From Icerya purchasi (lineage: Eukaryota > Arthropoda > Insecta > Hemiptera > Monophlebidae), in assembly GCA_039619475.1 (NCBI GenBank), contig CM077115.1, positions 134,986,172 to 135,050,171 on the forward strand: a DNA stretch of 64,000 nucleotides. The letters are read 5' to 3'. Below, one piece after another: positions 35,001 through 41,704 of this stretch. Numbering within the stretch: position 1 is the stretch's first letter; each line of letters opens with the position of its first letter. The translations under genes were made by a program, and so were the position numbers. The notes below the pieces were generated by a model that searched no databases, was not told the origin of the DNA, and worked only from the letters and a program-made list of their open reading frames with translations.

Positions 35001-35730
35001 GCAATTCAACTACTGCGACAAATTGTATATATATACATACATACATATATATATATATTTTTTTTAAAAAGTTATGAACGCGGGTCTTTAATTTGATAGA
35101 GTAAAAATCAAGGTGCATACCGGTGTTTACAGAATCTATAACTCACTTTGTAATAACTTCGATACGTGACGGTATGTCGGTGTATTTGTGCTAACTGAGT
35201 GGCAGCGGTAAACTGAATTTTCTGTTTCAAATGCAAGGCAAGTTTGTAGCCGTGTTAAACATCGTGAAAAACATCGGTTTACTATTTTTAACTCGGTCAC
35301 AATTTCAGTATGTCTGCAATGTTAAAGTAATTACATGAAAATAGGAACAATAAATAAATCGAGATGACGGCTGTCTCCTCTTTGCGGCAGCTACATTCTA
35401 TAGAAAATAATTATTTAGAGCGCAGTATAAAAGCGGTGGTGATTGCGGTTAAGAATATTTCTTTTCGCGGGGAAGGGAACGGAATATGATGTGATCATCT
35501 GTATTTTTGCGGCAGGTGAAACCGTTCTTAATGAATGTTGGCTGAAATACAGTTTTAAGAGGCTATCATTCGAAATGAATATCATCGATTTGTACTTACT
35601 TTAATGTAATAACGAATATAGCCTGGTTTACTTTCAAATGAGCAAGGTAGAGACGTTTCTGGTAGTTGAAATCTGAAAGGATACAGGTGTGTGCCTCTAG
35701 GCAGTATCGGTATACTTCCATCGACTTTTT
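9074..35730 (-). CDS. arrestin domain-containing protein (ARRDC-like), six exons, N-terminus missing
   Basis: This spliced gene encodes an alpha-arrestin. Proteins of this family are adaptors that in other animals link membrane receptors and transporters to ubiquitin ligases and endosomal sorting. Six exons join in frame through GT-AG introns of 12,394, 5,807, 2,236, 112 and 5,176 bp. They give about 309 residues: the end of the Arrestin_N domain (YPFRFQLP, GYIRYYIK), the linker with GPHIDCMEEQYL, the CCLCCKKGPI cysteine motif opening Arrestin_C, GVLG-like/KEVSHLVLE, then FPITVATVPFRIPNS and a short tail. The part before the first visible exon (normally about 80-100 residues) was not found. 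No PPxY motif for NEDD4-type ligases is visible in the C-terminal tail, unlike vertebrate ARRDC3. Every intron is loaded with transposon relics. Family assignment is very secure; the exact orthologue is not resolved. Confidence 0.93.
9482..9770. mobile_element. hAT-type MITE with GGGCGTCGCCAGC ends and TTCATGGC duplication
   Basis: The left end holds GGGCGTCGCCAGC and the right end GCTGGCGACGCCC, an exact inverted pair. GC-rich subterminal blocks (GGGAGGGGCA / TGCCCCTCCC) also pair, while the centre is AT-rich. TTCATGGC occurs at 9,474-9,481 and again at 9,771-9,778, an 8-bp duplication typical of hAT. It is 289 bp with no coding capacity, in the last intron of the arrestin-like gene. Confidence 0.88.
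9771..10640. other. intron DNA without a recognised feature
   Basis: AT-rich sequence inside the last intron of the arrestin-like gene. No motif or repeat was recognised. Confidence 0.5.
10641..11054. mobile_element. 414-bp MITE with 34-bp terminal inverted repeats
   Basis: The left end at 10,641-10,674 begins GTGTACGTGCATCTAACTAG; the reverse complement of 11,021-11,054 begins with the same 20 bases and continues with 3 differences over the 34. No clear target duplication was seen. The minus strand inside has a short reading (HRTRTRDRITLWFAALER) faintly like a transposase helix-turn-helix region, but that is weak. Superfamily unknown. Confidence 0.75.
11400..11900 (-). pseudogene. non-LTR retrotransposon relic (linker between endonuclease and RT)
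   Basis: A 76-codon open stretch at 11,751-11,521 reads KLKSAENIDKAVNKITKLIQ, then NACRAAIQ, and RKFIEETRIAKKKCQLHRYP. This pattern (helical segment with ID.AV..L...I..A...A, then a basic K/R-rich R..WQ..R.P motif) is what Jockey/I-type elements carry between endonuclease and RT. Neither catalytic domain is visible beside it. Confidence 0.5.
11901..12753. other. intron DNA without a recognised feature
   Basis: AT-rich, last intron of the arrestin-like gene. Nothing recognised. Confidence 0.45.
12754..13872 (+). mobile_element. DDE_3-type (IS630/Tc1-mariner) transposon with terminal repeats, transposase broken
   Basis: The inner part of the terminal repeats pairs well: ACTTATCGTATTTCAAATTG near 12,781-12,800 against ACCTATCGTATTTCAAATCG (reverse complement, near 13,835-13,855). 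The right end reads ...GTGCCATACTCTGTA. Between them the transposase runs in pieces: helix-turn-helix part VPCILHEDVHFQPYKMLMTQ and KLLPTNHATRLQFCERVLQE at about 13,100-13,230, GPYFFSKR-like near 13,340, a damaged TATKTMQLLRKHLDNRIIS-like block near 13,430-13,480, then FLWVYLKSKVYINKSQDLVE and VAMLKKVIANFKKRI to 13,732. Several frameshifts; the catalytic QQDGA block is damaged. Confidence 0.8.
13873..14461. other. intron DNA without a recognised feature
   Basis: AT-rich intron sequence next to the fifth visible exon, with a short (TA)n run near 14,370-14,382. Confidence 0.45.
14462..14576 (-). CDS. arrestin-like gene, fifth visible exon
   Basis: The acceptor TTTTAAG lies just above 14,576 and the donor GTACGT starts at 14,461. 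The exon has 115 nt: 38 codons plus the first base of a split Asp codon. It encodes VSLEFDKKGDDLQMHFPIT and then VATVPFRIPNSNVQPNIYY. VATVPFRIPN is a strong match to insect ARRDC proteins. The exon starts with GTAAGT, which looks like a donor, but only the split used here keeps the conserved LRVSLEFD reading. Confidence 0.94.
14689..14886 (-). CDS. arrestin-like gene, fourth visible exon (Arrestin_C core)
   Basis: The acceptor ATCGCAG lies just above 14,886 and the donor GTAAGC begins at 14,688. The exon has 198 nt, 66 codons, phase 0. It encodes HVEYIIPRSVLGLTKEVSHL, a WVKPNTQTKW loop and PVMPPSILGSCRLIHIYYVL, the conserved PPS(I/L)xxCxLIxIxYxL signature of the alpha-arrestin C domain. Only 112 bp separate it from the next exon. 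Confidence 0.95.
14887..15549. other. intron DNA without a recognised feature
   Basis: AT-rich; short TA-rich tract at 15,510-15,540. No coding motif seen. Confidence 0.45.
15600..16700 (-). pseudogene. piggyBac-like transposase relic
   Basis: The minus strand holds CGFIQYISNKPAK (about 15,950-15,912) and, after a one-base shift, KYGLKIYDLCDSEIFSTYNF and ELYYGKEKSDS down to about 15,825. This matches the piggyBac DDE domain pattern F..YIP.KP.K.GIK...LCDS.T.Y.YN.E.Y.GK. Upstream (16,000-16,700) are weaker pieces, including PDTYFPDL and DIVRYNHQF. The helicase-free layout and lack of introns fit a DNA transposon. Ends not identified. It lies in an arrestin-gene intron. Confidence 0.75.
17123..17302 (-). 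CDS. arrestin-like gene, third visible exon (start of Arrestin_C)
   Basis: The acceptor CTTAG lies just above 17,302 and the donor GTAAAC starts at 17,122. The exon has 180 nt, 60 codons, phase 0. It begins KPMVGQDKKTTCCLCC, then KKGPIALRTQLERSAYV and CGESIRLKATIDN, matching the cysteine-rich CCLCC motif and the first strands of Arrestin_C. The methionine here is internal and is not a start: the preceding exon joins in frame. Confidence 0.94.
17303..18399. other. intron DNA with CA/CATA-rich tract
   Basis: Non-coding AT-rich sequence. Tetranucleotide-type CATA/CACA repeats are scattered through 17,630-17,795, and there is a poly-A run at 18,161-18,175. No gene motif. Confidence 0.5.
18400..18895 (-). 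pseudogene. LINE RNase H domain relic
   Basis: Minus-strand text reads LILTDLQTIVTKLEKK (the RNase H TDS segment, here TDL), later VLAHVRIHGNKIVNALTGTP (the WV.AHVGI.GNE.AD.L pattern with the catalytic Asp replaced), then VNWNEYVLLIRERM and a CRLAVGH-like end around 18,395. The order fits an I-type element C-terminus. Several catalytic residues are lost, so it is dead. Confidence 0.6.
18896..19959. other. intron DNA without a recognised feature
   Basis: AT-rich intron of the arrestin-like gene; nothing recognised. Confidence 0.4.
19960..20315 (+). pseudogene. possible LINE family A 3' end with poly(A)
   Basis: A pyrimidine-rich open stretch whose translation includes LNDFRFVANIFGCPG, resembling the CDFNRVLFGCPSL block in the copy at 52.6-53.2 kb. 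It ends in an A-rich run (20,299-20,318) just before the mariner fragment. The resemblance is short, so the call is tentative. Confidence 0.35.
20327..20808 (+). pseudogene. mariner (SETMAR-like) 5' half
   Basis: It starts with GAGCGTTCAATAAGTAATGT, a typical mariner terminal repeat. Broken N-terminal transposase follows: a VKYLSERYHPGELRDTRGHQ-like region near 20,480-20,540, then MFKEGRTNTHDDARSGRLST at about 20,638-20,697 and VQQLLQENKRYTVNDLHHLM to about 20,784, the paired helix-turn-helix DNA-binding region. No DDE/D catalytic region follows; the element is cut at about 20,808. Confidence 0.75.
21053..21490 (-). pseudogene. LINE reverse transcriptase fragment
   Basis: The minus strand reads FDIKTGVRQ-like near 21,470, then LAFGDDLAILLDNIKENRYM (motif C, normally YADD or FADD, here GDD) at about 21,315-21,256, followed by AEKAGLQISFAKTRYIT and AMKFKYLGYS. 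These are RT palm motif C, D and the start of the thumb. The clade was not resolved. Frames are broken before motif C. Confidence 0.65.
21491..22286. other. intron DNA without a recognised feature
   Basis: AT-rich; poly-T tract at 21,490-21,507. Nothing coding was recognised. Confidence 0.4.
22287..22656. repeat. 164-bp near-perfect inverted repeat (long hairpin), 42-nt loop
   Basis: Arms at 22,287-22,450 and 22,493-22,656 align as reverse complements with no gap and 4 differences over 164 bases by my reading. The loop is 22,451-22,492. There is no coding capacity. It lies in the 5.8-kb intron between the second and third visible exons of the arrestin-like gene, so the pre-mRNA would contain both arms. 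It could be a foldback element, a hairpin-RNA source or, less likely, an assembly artefact. Confidence 0.93.
22931..23017. repeat. (TA)n / TATATT microsatellite
   Basis: A run of TA with ATATTT variants in the first half and pure TA in the second, about 90 bp upstream (plus-strand sense) of the 23,110-23,205 exon. Confidence 0.9.
23110..23205 (-). CDS. arrestin-like gene, second visible exon (interdomain linker)
   Basis: The acceptor TTACAG lies just above 23,205 and the donor GTAAGA starts at 23,109. The exon has 96 nt, 32 codons, phase 0 on both sides. It encodes VTLDIPYASPP... followed by YFTIIGPHIDCMEEQYL, the linker between the N and C arrestin domains; IGPHIDCM is typical of insect ARRDC proteins. 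It sits just beside a long TA microsatellite (22,931-23,017). Confidence 0.93.
23265..24560 (-). pseudogene. LINE family A relic (RNase H to 3' end)
   Basis: The minus strand carries SSFCSIFYAESIAI (RNase H catalytic Glu region) near 24,050-24,010, DSKNILQATSS near 23,960-23,930 and FLWIPRHSGV near 23,850, followed by the C-terminal region and an A/T-rich end near 23,265. It parallels the plus copies at 39.8-40.45 kb (SIFYAEFIAI) and 61.6-62.8 kb. Many stops. It occupies the start of the 12.4-kb arrestin intron. Confidence 0.75.
24561..25039. other. intron DNA without a recognised feature
   Basis: AT-rich spacer between two LINE relics of opposite orientation. Nothing recognised. Confidence 0.4.
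25040..25985 (+). pseudogene. RTE-type LINE, RT palm to C-terminus
   Basis: Plus-strand pieces in order: GIRQGDALSLKLFTAALQD (RT motif B) near 25,095-25,150, a YTRTTLYYLQK / ADDIVLFAK frame pair near 25,205-25,235 (motif C intact in one frame), a KTKYMFNEF-like block, LIYLGQLIKGNNDSEGEI near 25,410-25,460, the basic MEMSMFGITLKDKWTKRRIR at 25,651-25,710, GHVARDEE, then GKRPLGRPRIRWADAIRKF to 25,890 and WKKLGKAFGPAVY before a GAAGAAGAAG tail. This order is that of RTE C-termini. It carries several frameshifts. Confidence 0.82.
25986..26799. other. intron DNA with long poly-T tracts
   Basis: It holds three poly-T runs (about 26,169-26,176, 26,184-26,198 and 26,310-26,335). ORFs here are homopolymer artefacts. 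Weak LINE-like sequence on the minus strand may extend into it from 27.0 kb. Confidence 0.4.
26800..27000 (-). pseudogene. possible LINE RT thumb fragment
   Basis: The minus strand reads YGIEINASKAKRMMVDKF and, after a charged spacer, GTKEIERTMKFQYLGT, the RT motif D/E arrangement (G..IN..KTK.M ... IE....F.YLG) of non-LTR elements. Surrounding sequence is too decayed to extend it. Confidence 0.5.
27001..27958. other. intron DNA without a recognised feature
   Basis: Non-coding. 27,480-27,900 has a less AT-skewed composition but no motif was recognised. A poly-A run lies at 27,889-27,901. Confidence 0.4.
27959..28096 (+). CDS. candidate small secreted peptide or signal-peptide exon (45 aa)
   Basis: An ATG in favourable context (GAAAATG) opens MKLFAIQYLYFTYMLLISIQ, a Lys followed by a continuous hydrophobic stretch ending near GHGQ, as in a signal peptide. 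The remaining 21 residues are Pro/Ser/Tyr-rich (EAPTPSGPSYGYSTPT) and end at TAA. This low-complexity tail resembles cuticle-type or secreted proteins. It is on the opposite strand to the arrestin-like gene and lies in its large intron. It may be a chance ORF, or the first exon of a spliced gene; no partner exon was found. Confidence 0.3.
   Translation: MKLFAIQYLYFTYMLLISIQGHGQEAPTPSGPSYGYSTPTRFETK
28097..29299. other. intron DNA without a recognised feature
   Basis: Two overlapping ORFs on opposite strands (28,439-28,715) have no recognisable motif. Otherwise nothing seen. Confidence 0.4.
29300..31935 (-). pseudogene. LINE relic with endonuclease and RT, in order
   Basis: On the minus strand, from 31,935 downwards: TLLTAGKLANAIIKA (start of the apurinic endonuclease, usually WNV.TL..AGKL..), SEARWPRYGRI, then DPLLIMGDFDAKVR near 31,450-31,410 (GDFNAK motif), PEGRARNRIDYILVNGR near 31,260-31,215 (the IDYI motif), a decayed spacer, and LIVCADDKVLVAKTPQQFKK (RT motif C, CADD) at about 30,080-30,020 with YQMKISPVKVK after it. 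The order fits one old endonuclease-RT element, probably RTE-like. Many stops; the RT upstream of motif C is not readable. Confidence 0.7.
31936..33713. other. intron DNA without a recognised feature
   Basis: Mixed composition; 31,940-32,280 may be the 5' part of the LINE on its left but no motif was found. A poly-T run lies at 32,347-32,361. Confidence 0.4.
33714..34235 (+). pseudogene. LINE family A RT fragment (palm A and thumb)
   Basis: Plus strand: FGFRPGLGPVDCISYFLAD, then FTVVSFVDVCSAFDNEHLPS (RT motif A, catalytic Asp in FVD) and LNLFQQ. After a deleted motif B/C region comes SGIPIPTVNSICYLGLFLNS and LTFHEHINYIYNSSIKRLNL (thumb), ending ISDRLAI. The YADD segment is absent. The grouping with family A rests on matching style and thumb/RNase H order, not on direct overlap. 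Confidence 0.7.
34236..35599. other. intron DNA without a recognised feature
   Basis: AT-rich end of the 12.4-kb intron. Short (ATA)n and (TA)n tracts at 34,910-34,925 and 35,027-35,060. Confidence 0.45.
35600..35730 (-). CDS. arrestin-like gene, first visible exon (Arrestin_N end)
   Basis: The acceptor is ...TTTCAG just above 35,730 and the donor GTAAGT begins at 35,599. The exon is 131 nt: two bases finishing a codon, then 43 codons. The translation holds LPRGTHLYPFRFQLP and CSFESKPGYIRYYIK, the end of the Arrestin_N beta-sandwich, where the family has PAGTHxYPFxFxLP and GYIRYYVK. It opens mid-codon, so at least one upstream coding exon must exist; none was recognised between 35,731 and 64,000. 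Confidence 0.92.
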
Positions 35731-35954
35731 CTGAAACATTATAAAAAAATATATATATATTCGCGTTACATGACAATTACGAAGAATTTCTGTTTTCAAC
35801 AAATGTCGCTTTAGGTTTACAGCATTTGTACCAGGCAACGATAGGCATTTACTTAGGCTTTTGCTCTTTTCACGCTTCTCCTTAATATGTTTTCATGCTA
35901 TTGCATAATGGAGAAAGCTTTTCATGGTCGTTACATGCACCAGCATCTAAGAGG

Positions 35955-36606
35955 GTAATTCCATAAGTAAGGCACAAAAAATTCCTACGCTTCAGAAAAT
36001 ATATATTTCGGATTTATTTTACAAGCCTTCGGAAGTACACACAATTCGTTATTTTTCGACATAGTTACCTTTCACTTGGATGCATTTCTCCCATCGTGAG
36101 GACAATTTGAAAATGCGCCGTCTCGGAAGTAGCTTACACCCTTGGATTTGAAATAATCTTTGACGCATGCGATAATTTTCTCTTCTGTTTCAAATTTTTC
36201 CCCTCCAAAATGTAGCTTCAAAGGTCCAAACAGGTAAAAATCTGACGGCGGCGCCAGATCTGGGCTGTGAGGTGGGTGGTCCATTACCTCCCATCCATGT
36301 TCATCGAGCCAATCTTTCGTTTTTTTTGCGGTATATGGAGTCGCATTATCGTGAAGGAGACGGATGGTTTTGCTTTGTAGACGTTCTCGTCGCTTGCTAC
36401 CGTTTTTAATGCTTGATTTTAATTTTTCTAATGTTTCAATATATCGATCAGAGTTTATGGTTTGTCCTTTCGGCAGAAATTCCATCAAAACGATACCGTT
36501 AATGTCGCAGAAGACTGTCGCCATAACTTTTTTCGCCGAAAGTGTTGCATATTCAATAGAAACTGCGTCAGAACAATTCGTATTTACTCTGACGTTTTGA
36601 ATCACA
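35955..36606 (-). pseudogene. mariner transposase, C-terminal half (SETMAR-like)
   Basis: An open stretch of 177 codons reads KKVMATVFCDINGIVLMEFL (first catalytic Asp in FCD), IRLLHDNATPYTAKKTKDWL (second Asp in HDN), HPPHSPDLAPPSDFYLFGPL (third Asp in SDF, with one extra Pro) and LKLHFGGEKF. This is the mariner D34D layout. A frameshift near 36,115 separates it from the normal end, RWEKCIQVKGNYVEK, which runs into a stop near 36,055. The 3' terminal repeat is likely GGGTAATTCCATAAGTAAGG at 35,952-35,971. The N-terminal DNA-binding half is missing above 36,606, so it is 5'-deleted. Confidence 0.85.
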
Positions 36607-36721
36607 GATTATATTGTTGATCATTAGAGAGACAACTAACGAACTAAATAGAAAAAAACCGTATAAATGTGTTCTAAAAAAATGAACTAAATTAGATATT
36701 CAAAAAAAAAAAATTATCACT

Positions 36722-36815
36722 GCGGCCAAGTTGTTTAGACGGTAATAGATTAATTTATATTTCGTAATATTACAATGTGGATATTATCCCCGCGCGGCCA
36801 AGTTGTTTAGACGGT
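36722..36815. repeat. 22-bp direct repeat flanking a short AT-rich insert
   Basis: GCGGCCAAGTTGTTTAGACG(GT) occurs at 36,722-36,743 and again at 36,794-36,815. The 50-bp insert between them starts AATAGATTAATTTATATTTC and matches one arm of the MITE at 37,211-37,400. Confidence 0.85.
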
Positions 36816-36824
36816 CTTCTTGCT

Positions 36825-37203
36825 TTTCAGTCGTATCGCTCGATTCTGAGCGTCGTGACTACCAATTTGTACATTCTAGTTGTACAGAATAGGCAGCGCT
36901 CATAGCAATTGTTTATATACAGTACGAATGTGTACACACGCAAGAAGACTACACATTCGGAACTGATTAGTAATCGTTTGATTTACATCGTCTTACAAAA
37001 GTGCAGTCCTATTTATGTCTGCTGTGTACTGACCTAGCGCGCATATGATGTTGTGAGCGGTGGTTTTCCATTGCCTTCCATGTGATTATTAGCGATTATT
37101 TATTTATTTAAATCTTGTAATAAGTTCGTCGTCGCTCGGGATCGAACCCGTGACCTCCATATCGGAAATCAAGCGCTCTAGCAACTAGGCTATCGCGACG
37201 ACT
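36825..37203 (-). repeat. tRNA-derived SINE (family E)
   Basis: The 5' head (37,200-37,127 on the minus strand) has an A-box-like TAGCCTAGTTGCTAGAGCG and a perfect B box GGTTCGATCCC inside a CGGG/CCCG T-stem. The body below shares blocks with the relic at 7,045-7,265. The head is close to that of the family D SINEs, but the body differs. Pol III promoter boxes look intact. Confidence 0.75.
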
Positions 37204-37210
37204 TTTTCGA

Positions 37211-37400
37211 CGGTAATGAACTTATATTTTGTAATATTAGAATTTTTTTCCCTTTCATTATTCACTGTATCAGGAGCAACTGAGATCCTACACTACTACT
37301 ATTTCATTTCATTTACTGCTTCGCTGATCATTAACAAAACAGTGAATAATGAAAAGGAAAAAAAGTCTAATATTACGAAATATAAGTTAATCCATTACCG
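37211..37400. mobile_element. 190-bp MITE with about 60-bp terminal inverted repeats
   Basis: The left arm 37,211-37,268 (CGGTAATGAACTTATATTTT...TTCACTGT) pairs with the right arm 37,339-37,400, whose reverse complement reads CGGTAATGGATTAACTTATA... and also ends in TTCACTGT. The right arm is 4 bases longer. Loop about 70 nt. A solo arm lies at 36,741-36,775. Confidence 0.8.
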
Positions 37401-39759
37401 CCTATTATAAACAGTTAAATGATAGCGTATCTTGTAATTATTACAGACCAAGAGAAATTGAAGCACTTTTTGTCATTTTAATTGAAGAAAACGAATTCTG
37501 AGAATTATAACGAAGAAGTGATTCAAAAAATTTTCTAAAGAAGAAATAAAACCAAAAAATCATTTAATTGTTAGAAATTAAACTAAACTCGGTGCAATTA
37601 AAATTGTTTATCGTTTGCCGTTTTGATTATTGGCCTTTACAACACGATGCACACAGTAGGCGGTCGTCGTCGTGTCTAATTAAAATTAGATACGGTACTT
37701 TAAAAGAAAAAAGAAAAGAAAGGATGAATATAAATTTTTTCAAATTATTAAATGATAACATCGAACTTATTAAGTTGTAAATTACTTTTCCTAATAAGAC
37801 AATGGGTGCGAAGTAGCTGATCGAATTAACTGTTTCGATATTAGCAAACGCAGAGTATTTAGTAATAAAAAGCGTAAAAAATATCGCCAGTTCTATTTAT
37901 CATCGTTAAAAAGTGATTTTACCTGTTTACGTACGTATTATTTTAATAGTATAATTAAAAAGTATTGTTTCTAAATTACATTTTTGATTAAAAGGAAAAT
38001 TCATTTAAGAAATGTCATGAATAAAATATATTGTATTATAAGTGTGCGAATTTCGCGGTCAATGTGTTTCTTTCCATAATTTTTCACTAAGCTTTCCAAT
38101 TAAAAGTTGTGGCTCGGTTAATCTCATTAATTAATGTGTTTTAATATTATATAAAGTTAGGGCTTCATTTATGTGATTTATACGGTTATCTAATTTATCG
38201 AATTCTAGAAATTTATTTGTGCCCGATTCATCTTCAGGCAATTACAATCATGCAACATGTAGTTTACATTGTCTAGGAAATTACATCTGATGTGGTTATT
38301 AAATGTTTTTTAATCAGTTTCGAGCTTTCCATGAATAAGTTGGACACTGAAAAAATTTAGAACGAAAATGTTATGATTTAAACGTTTTTTTTTTTTCTTT
38401 TTTCTTCTTGCGTTGAAAAATTATATCTAGTTTTAATCCCCATTACAATTATTCCAATTTTCTTTAAACTTAACTACATAGAATATTTTAATAATTGTAA
38501 AATATTTCTTGAAAGTTCTGTTTGTTTATTCTTTTTGACGAAATACGTGATGTATTTGTTATTTTATTAATTTAAAATTTATCGATATGTTTATTTCAAA
38601 TTTTTAACGAATAATGATAGATAATTAATAATTTGTATGATTTTATTAATTTTATCGCTGTTATTCTGTGGATAATCTTTTAAAATTTCTGTAATTTTTT
38701 AATTTCTATCTTATATTTATGTATAACGTTGATATATATGTAAAAAATTTGTTTTGAACAGAATAATTCCTTTTGTATAATTAATTTTTTTTAAAATATA
38801 CAATCTATTAAATACGATTAAAAATATGTTTATTTTGTTTGTAATATGATCAAAAAATTTACCTGTTTATAAAAATTATTATTATTTTTTTATAAATAAT
38901 TAAGCCAAACGAAATCGATATATGTATAAATCTATATTTCAAAGCTGCAAGACGAAACTTTGGCAAATACCTCTACATTAGTAGCACTTTTTGGAAAACT
39001 TTTTCTTCTGAAATGCTTTTATTAACGAGAAAAGGGTCTCGTATTCCATCTTAATTACAGCGCTGCTCTGACCTCTAAGTTTTCATCTGTTCATTTCTAA
39101 AGTTCCCTTTTCAGTTAACGCGACCGGGATAAATATTAACGCTTCATCGATGCCTAAACTTAGAGATACATATTTCAGTATGTTTGAATCGTGCGGGACA
39201 GTAATTTATAACGCGACTCTTTTAATTATAAATATCATCCGCTTGGGTATGAGATTAAAGTTAAACATCTTCAAATTATCGAAAAGAAGGATAGTTTAAA
39301 TTTTTGTTGGATCACCTGTGAACTTGTGTTGCTAAGAACGCTGTTCGAACGGAACGCCATTCTCATATATATTCTTTCTTTAGACTTGTGTATCAAAAAA
39401 TTTACCTCATTGCCTGGAAACTTTCAGAACTAGTTAAGATACTGGCAAATATTACGATTCAACTAGTTCTCCCATTTCTTCCCTTTAGGATATTTCAGAG
39501 GACTTGTTCGCAGGTTTGTCACTGCGATTTGCAGACTCTGCGTGGGGAAGTGCGTCCATAAATTTTTTGGACCCTTCCGGATGTAACAATAACCGCACTA
39601 AATGCAGTTTGTTGACGATATTAATCAATTATTGCCGTTCAACTGCGATCAATTTTGAGAGAAAAATACATTTTATGAGAAGTTAATATCTCGCAGTTTT
39701 TTCTCCTCACACAGTGTCCATTATCTTCTTCACTCTGGTTATTCTGCGCTTTTTGTCAC
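37401..39759. other. AT-rich DNA without a recognised feature
   Basis: Nothing coding recognised. Upstream exons of the arrestin-like gene were looked for here and not found. Confidence 0.4.
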
Positions 39760-40460
39760 TTGATAATTGATAACAAAATTTTCATTCAAGATCGTATTCA
39801 AAATACTTGTCTTCGTCTTTCTCATGGTGTCCTGAGATCAACCCCAGTAGTTGCTATCCTTGCTGAATCCCATATTGCTCCTCTCTTCATTCGTAGATCT
39901 TACTTGGGATTTTTGATTAAGCGCCTACTTGTTTATTCTTCTTCACTTGTTTCATCTAACTCTTCTATCCTTCACAAATGGCGATTTACCTCTAATAAAA
40001 CTTCAATTTTATCCCCGATTTCTGCTCGTCTTCTTCAATTTTCGCCTTTTATTTATAGTCATGACAAGTTTTCCTTATTTTTCTTTCTCTTTTTCCAGTT
40101 TCCTTTATCCTGTTAATGTTTTTCTTTATCGTTCTGTTCTAAATCCGTCCCTCAACATGTCGCCAAAATTGAATTTTCCAATACTTTAGGTTCTCTTTTT
40201 CCTACACACATCACTACCTATACTGACGGTTCCAAGGGGTCAAGTGCAGTTGGTTCTGCTTTTTTTGTGTCCTGCCTTAAATTACTCTGAATCTGTTAAA
40301 TTTCCTTCCTTTTGCTCAATTTTCTATGCCGAATTTATTGCTATTCTACGTGCTGTCCTCTTTGTTTTCTCATCCACAAAGTGCTCATAATCTTTGATTT
40401 TAAAAGTGTTCTGCAGGCTATTTTCATTTAATCTTCGGTAGAACATCCAGATGAATGAGA
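39760..40460 (+). pseudogene. LINE family A relic (thumb to RNase H)
   Basis: Plus strand: IQNTCLRLSHGVLRSTPVVA, HIAPLFIRRSYLGFLIKRLL, then across frames YTDGSKGSSAVGSAFF (RNase H first Asp) at about 40,217-40,265 and SIFYAEFIAILRAVLFV (catalytic Glu) near 40,318-40,370, followed by the F.SSTKC...SLILKV segment where DSKS is expected. Frameshifts throughout. Confidence 0.75.
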
Positions 40461-41704
40461 CCCTAGGTCAGAGAAAAAAAAAAACGTTTGTAGCCTGTTT
40501 TGTAGAAGCTAGAAAGTTTTTTTTTTTTTTATTGACGGAACTCACAAAATTTGAAAATAGTCTACAGCCGTTTCCGTAGTAGTTAGAAATTTTTTTTTTA
40601 TATAAATTTACGTTATTGCGTCAGTAAACTATAAAACCCTAAAAATTTAAAAATTCAAAGTCCAGTTTCTGAAAAATGAAGTTGATTTAAATTATTATCA
40701 ATATTAGTTACCATTGAAACGGAGATTAGCGAAAATAAGTATGACCAAGTCTCATAATATTTCTCCACCCCACGTAATTTATTTTCCTTTGTTTTTTTTT
40801 TTGTTTGTGCTAAGCATACGGCAATTGTTTTTTCTTTATTGCGGTTTCTTCAGTAACTTGACGGTCCGTTTTTAAATCGGTTTCGAATGTTTTGATCAGT
40901 TCAGTGTTAATTGACATTTCAGAATATTCCAGATAATACAACGTTTTTTTTAAACTGGATGAAATGTATTACTGTTAGCGATTTGAAAATTAAGCTGTTT
41001 TCTTAATACGTATAATAATTTTTATCTATCTGCCTGGAAATTATATTGCCCAAAGACTTTTTTTTAAAGCAAAATCATTATTTCAGAAAAAACATAAATG
41101 AAATCCGGAAAGAGATGTATAATGTCAATCAGTACTTCCTACTATACTAACATTTCTGTTTATTTTGTTAACTTGTAGGACAACTGTAAGAAATCTCATC
41201 ATTCCTTTTCTGCTTCTGTTGCTTTCATGTTCAAAGTTGTTCAGATGTGTATATTGTTTTATTTCGTTTAAATGGAGCGTATTTTGTTTTTGATGACTTT
41301 TATTATGTGCGTAATTTCCGATTGTTTTTTTTTTTTGTTTGTTTAAATAATTTGCGGGTCCCCGTCTGTGGGTTCCCAACATAATTATATTATTTATTTG
41401 TTTAATATAACATCAACTTATGTGCTACTTTATGTTACAATATAGAAATTGTTGGCTTATATCTTACTATATTACAAAATCCACACTCTCATTATTTATC
41501 ATATTATATGTTACAATTATACCACCCCATCTGATTTGTTACTTCTTATTATAATGTCTTAATATATTAACTTATATATACAATGATGCAATATAATTTT
41601 TATAAAACTAACACACTCTCATTAGCAGCTTAAAGCTGGAGATCGTAGCGAGTCTCATATCAATGTTATCAATATATATGTGGTTATTACTATTATTACG
41701 ATAC
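40461..41704. other. AT-rich DNA without a recognised feature
   Basis: Short homopolymer runs only (A11 at 40,470-40,482, T12 at 40,518-40,530). No motif seen. Confidence 0.4.

Noticed and set aside
37127..37200. tRNA-like sequence with perfect T-arm and B box
   Set aside because: The anticodon arm does not pair and a SINE body follows; the same head occurs in other SINE copies. Called a SINE head, not a tRNA gene.
39095..39150. Minus-strand IYPGRV, like the YYPGQxV motif of an Arrestin_N first exon
   Set aside because: A stop codon follows three residues later and the neighbouring sequence has none of the other conserved residues.
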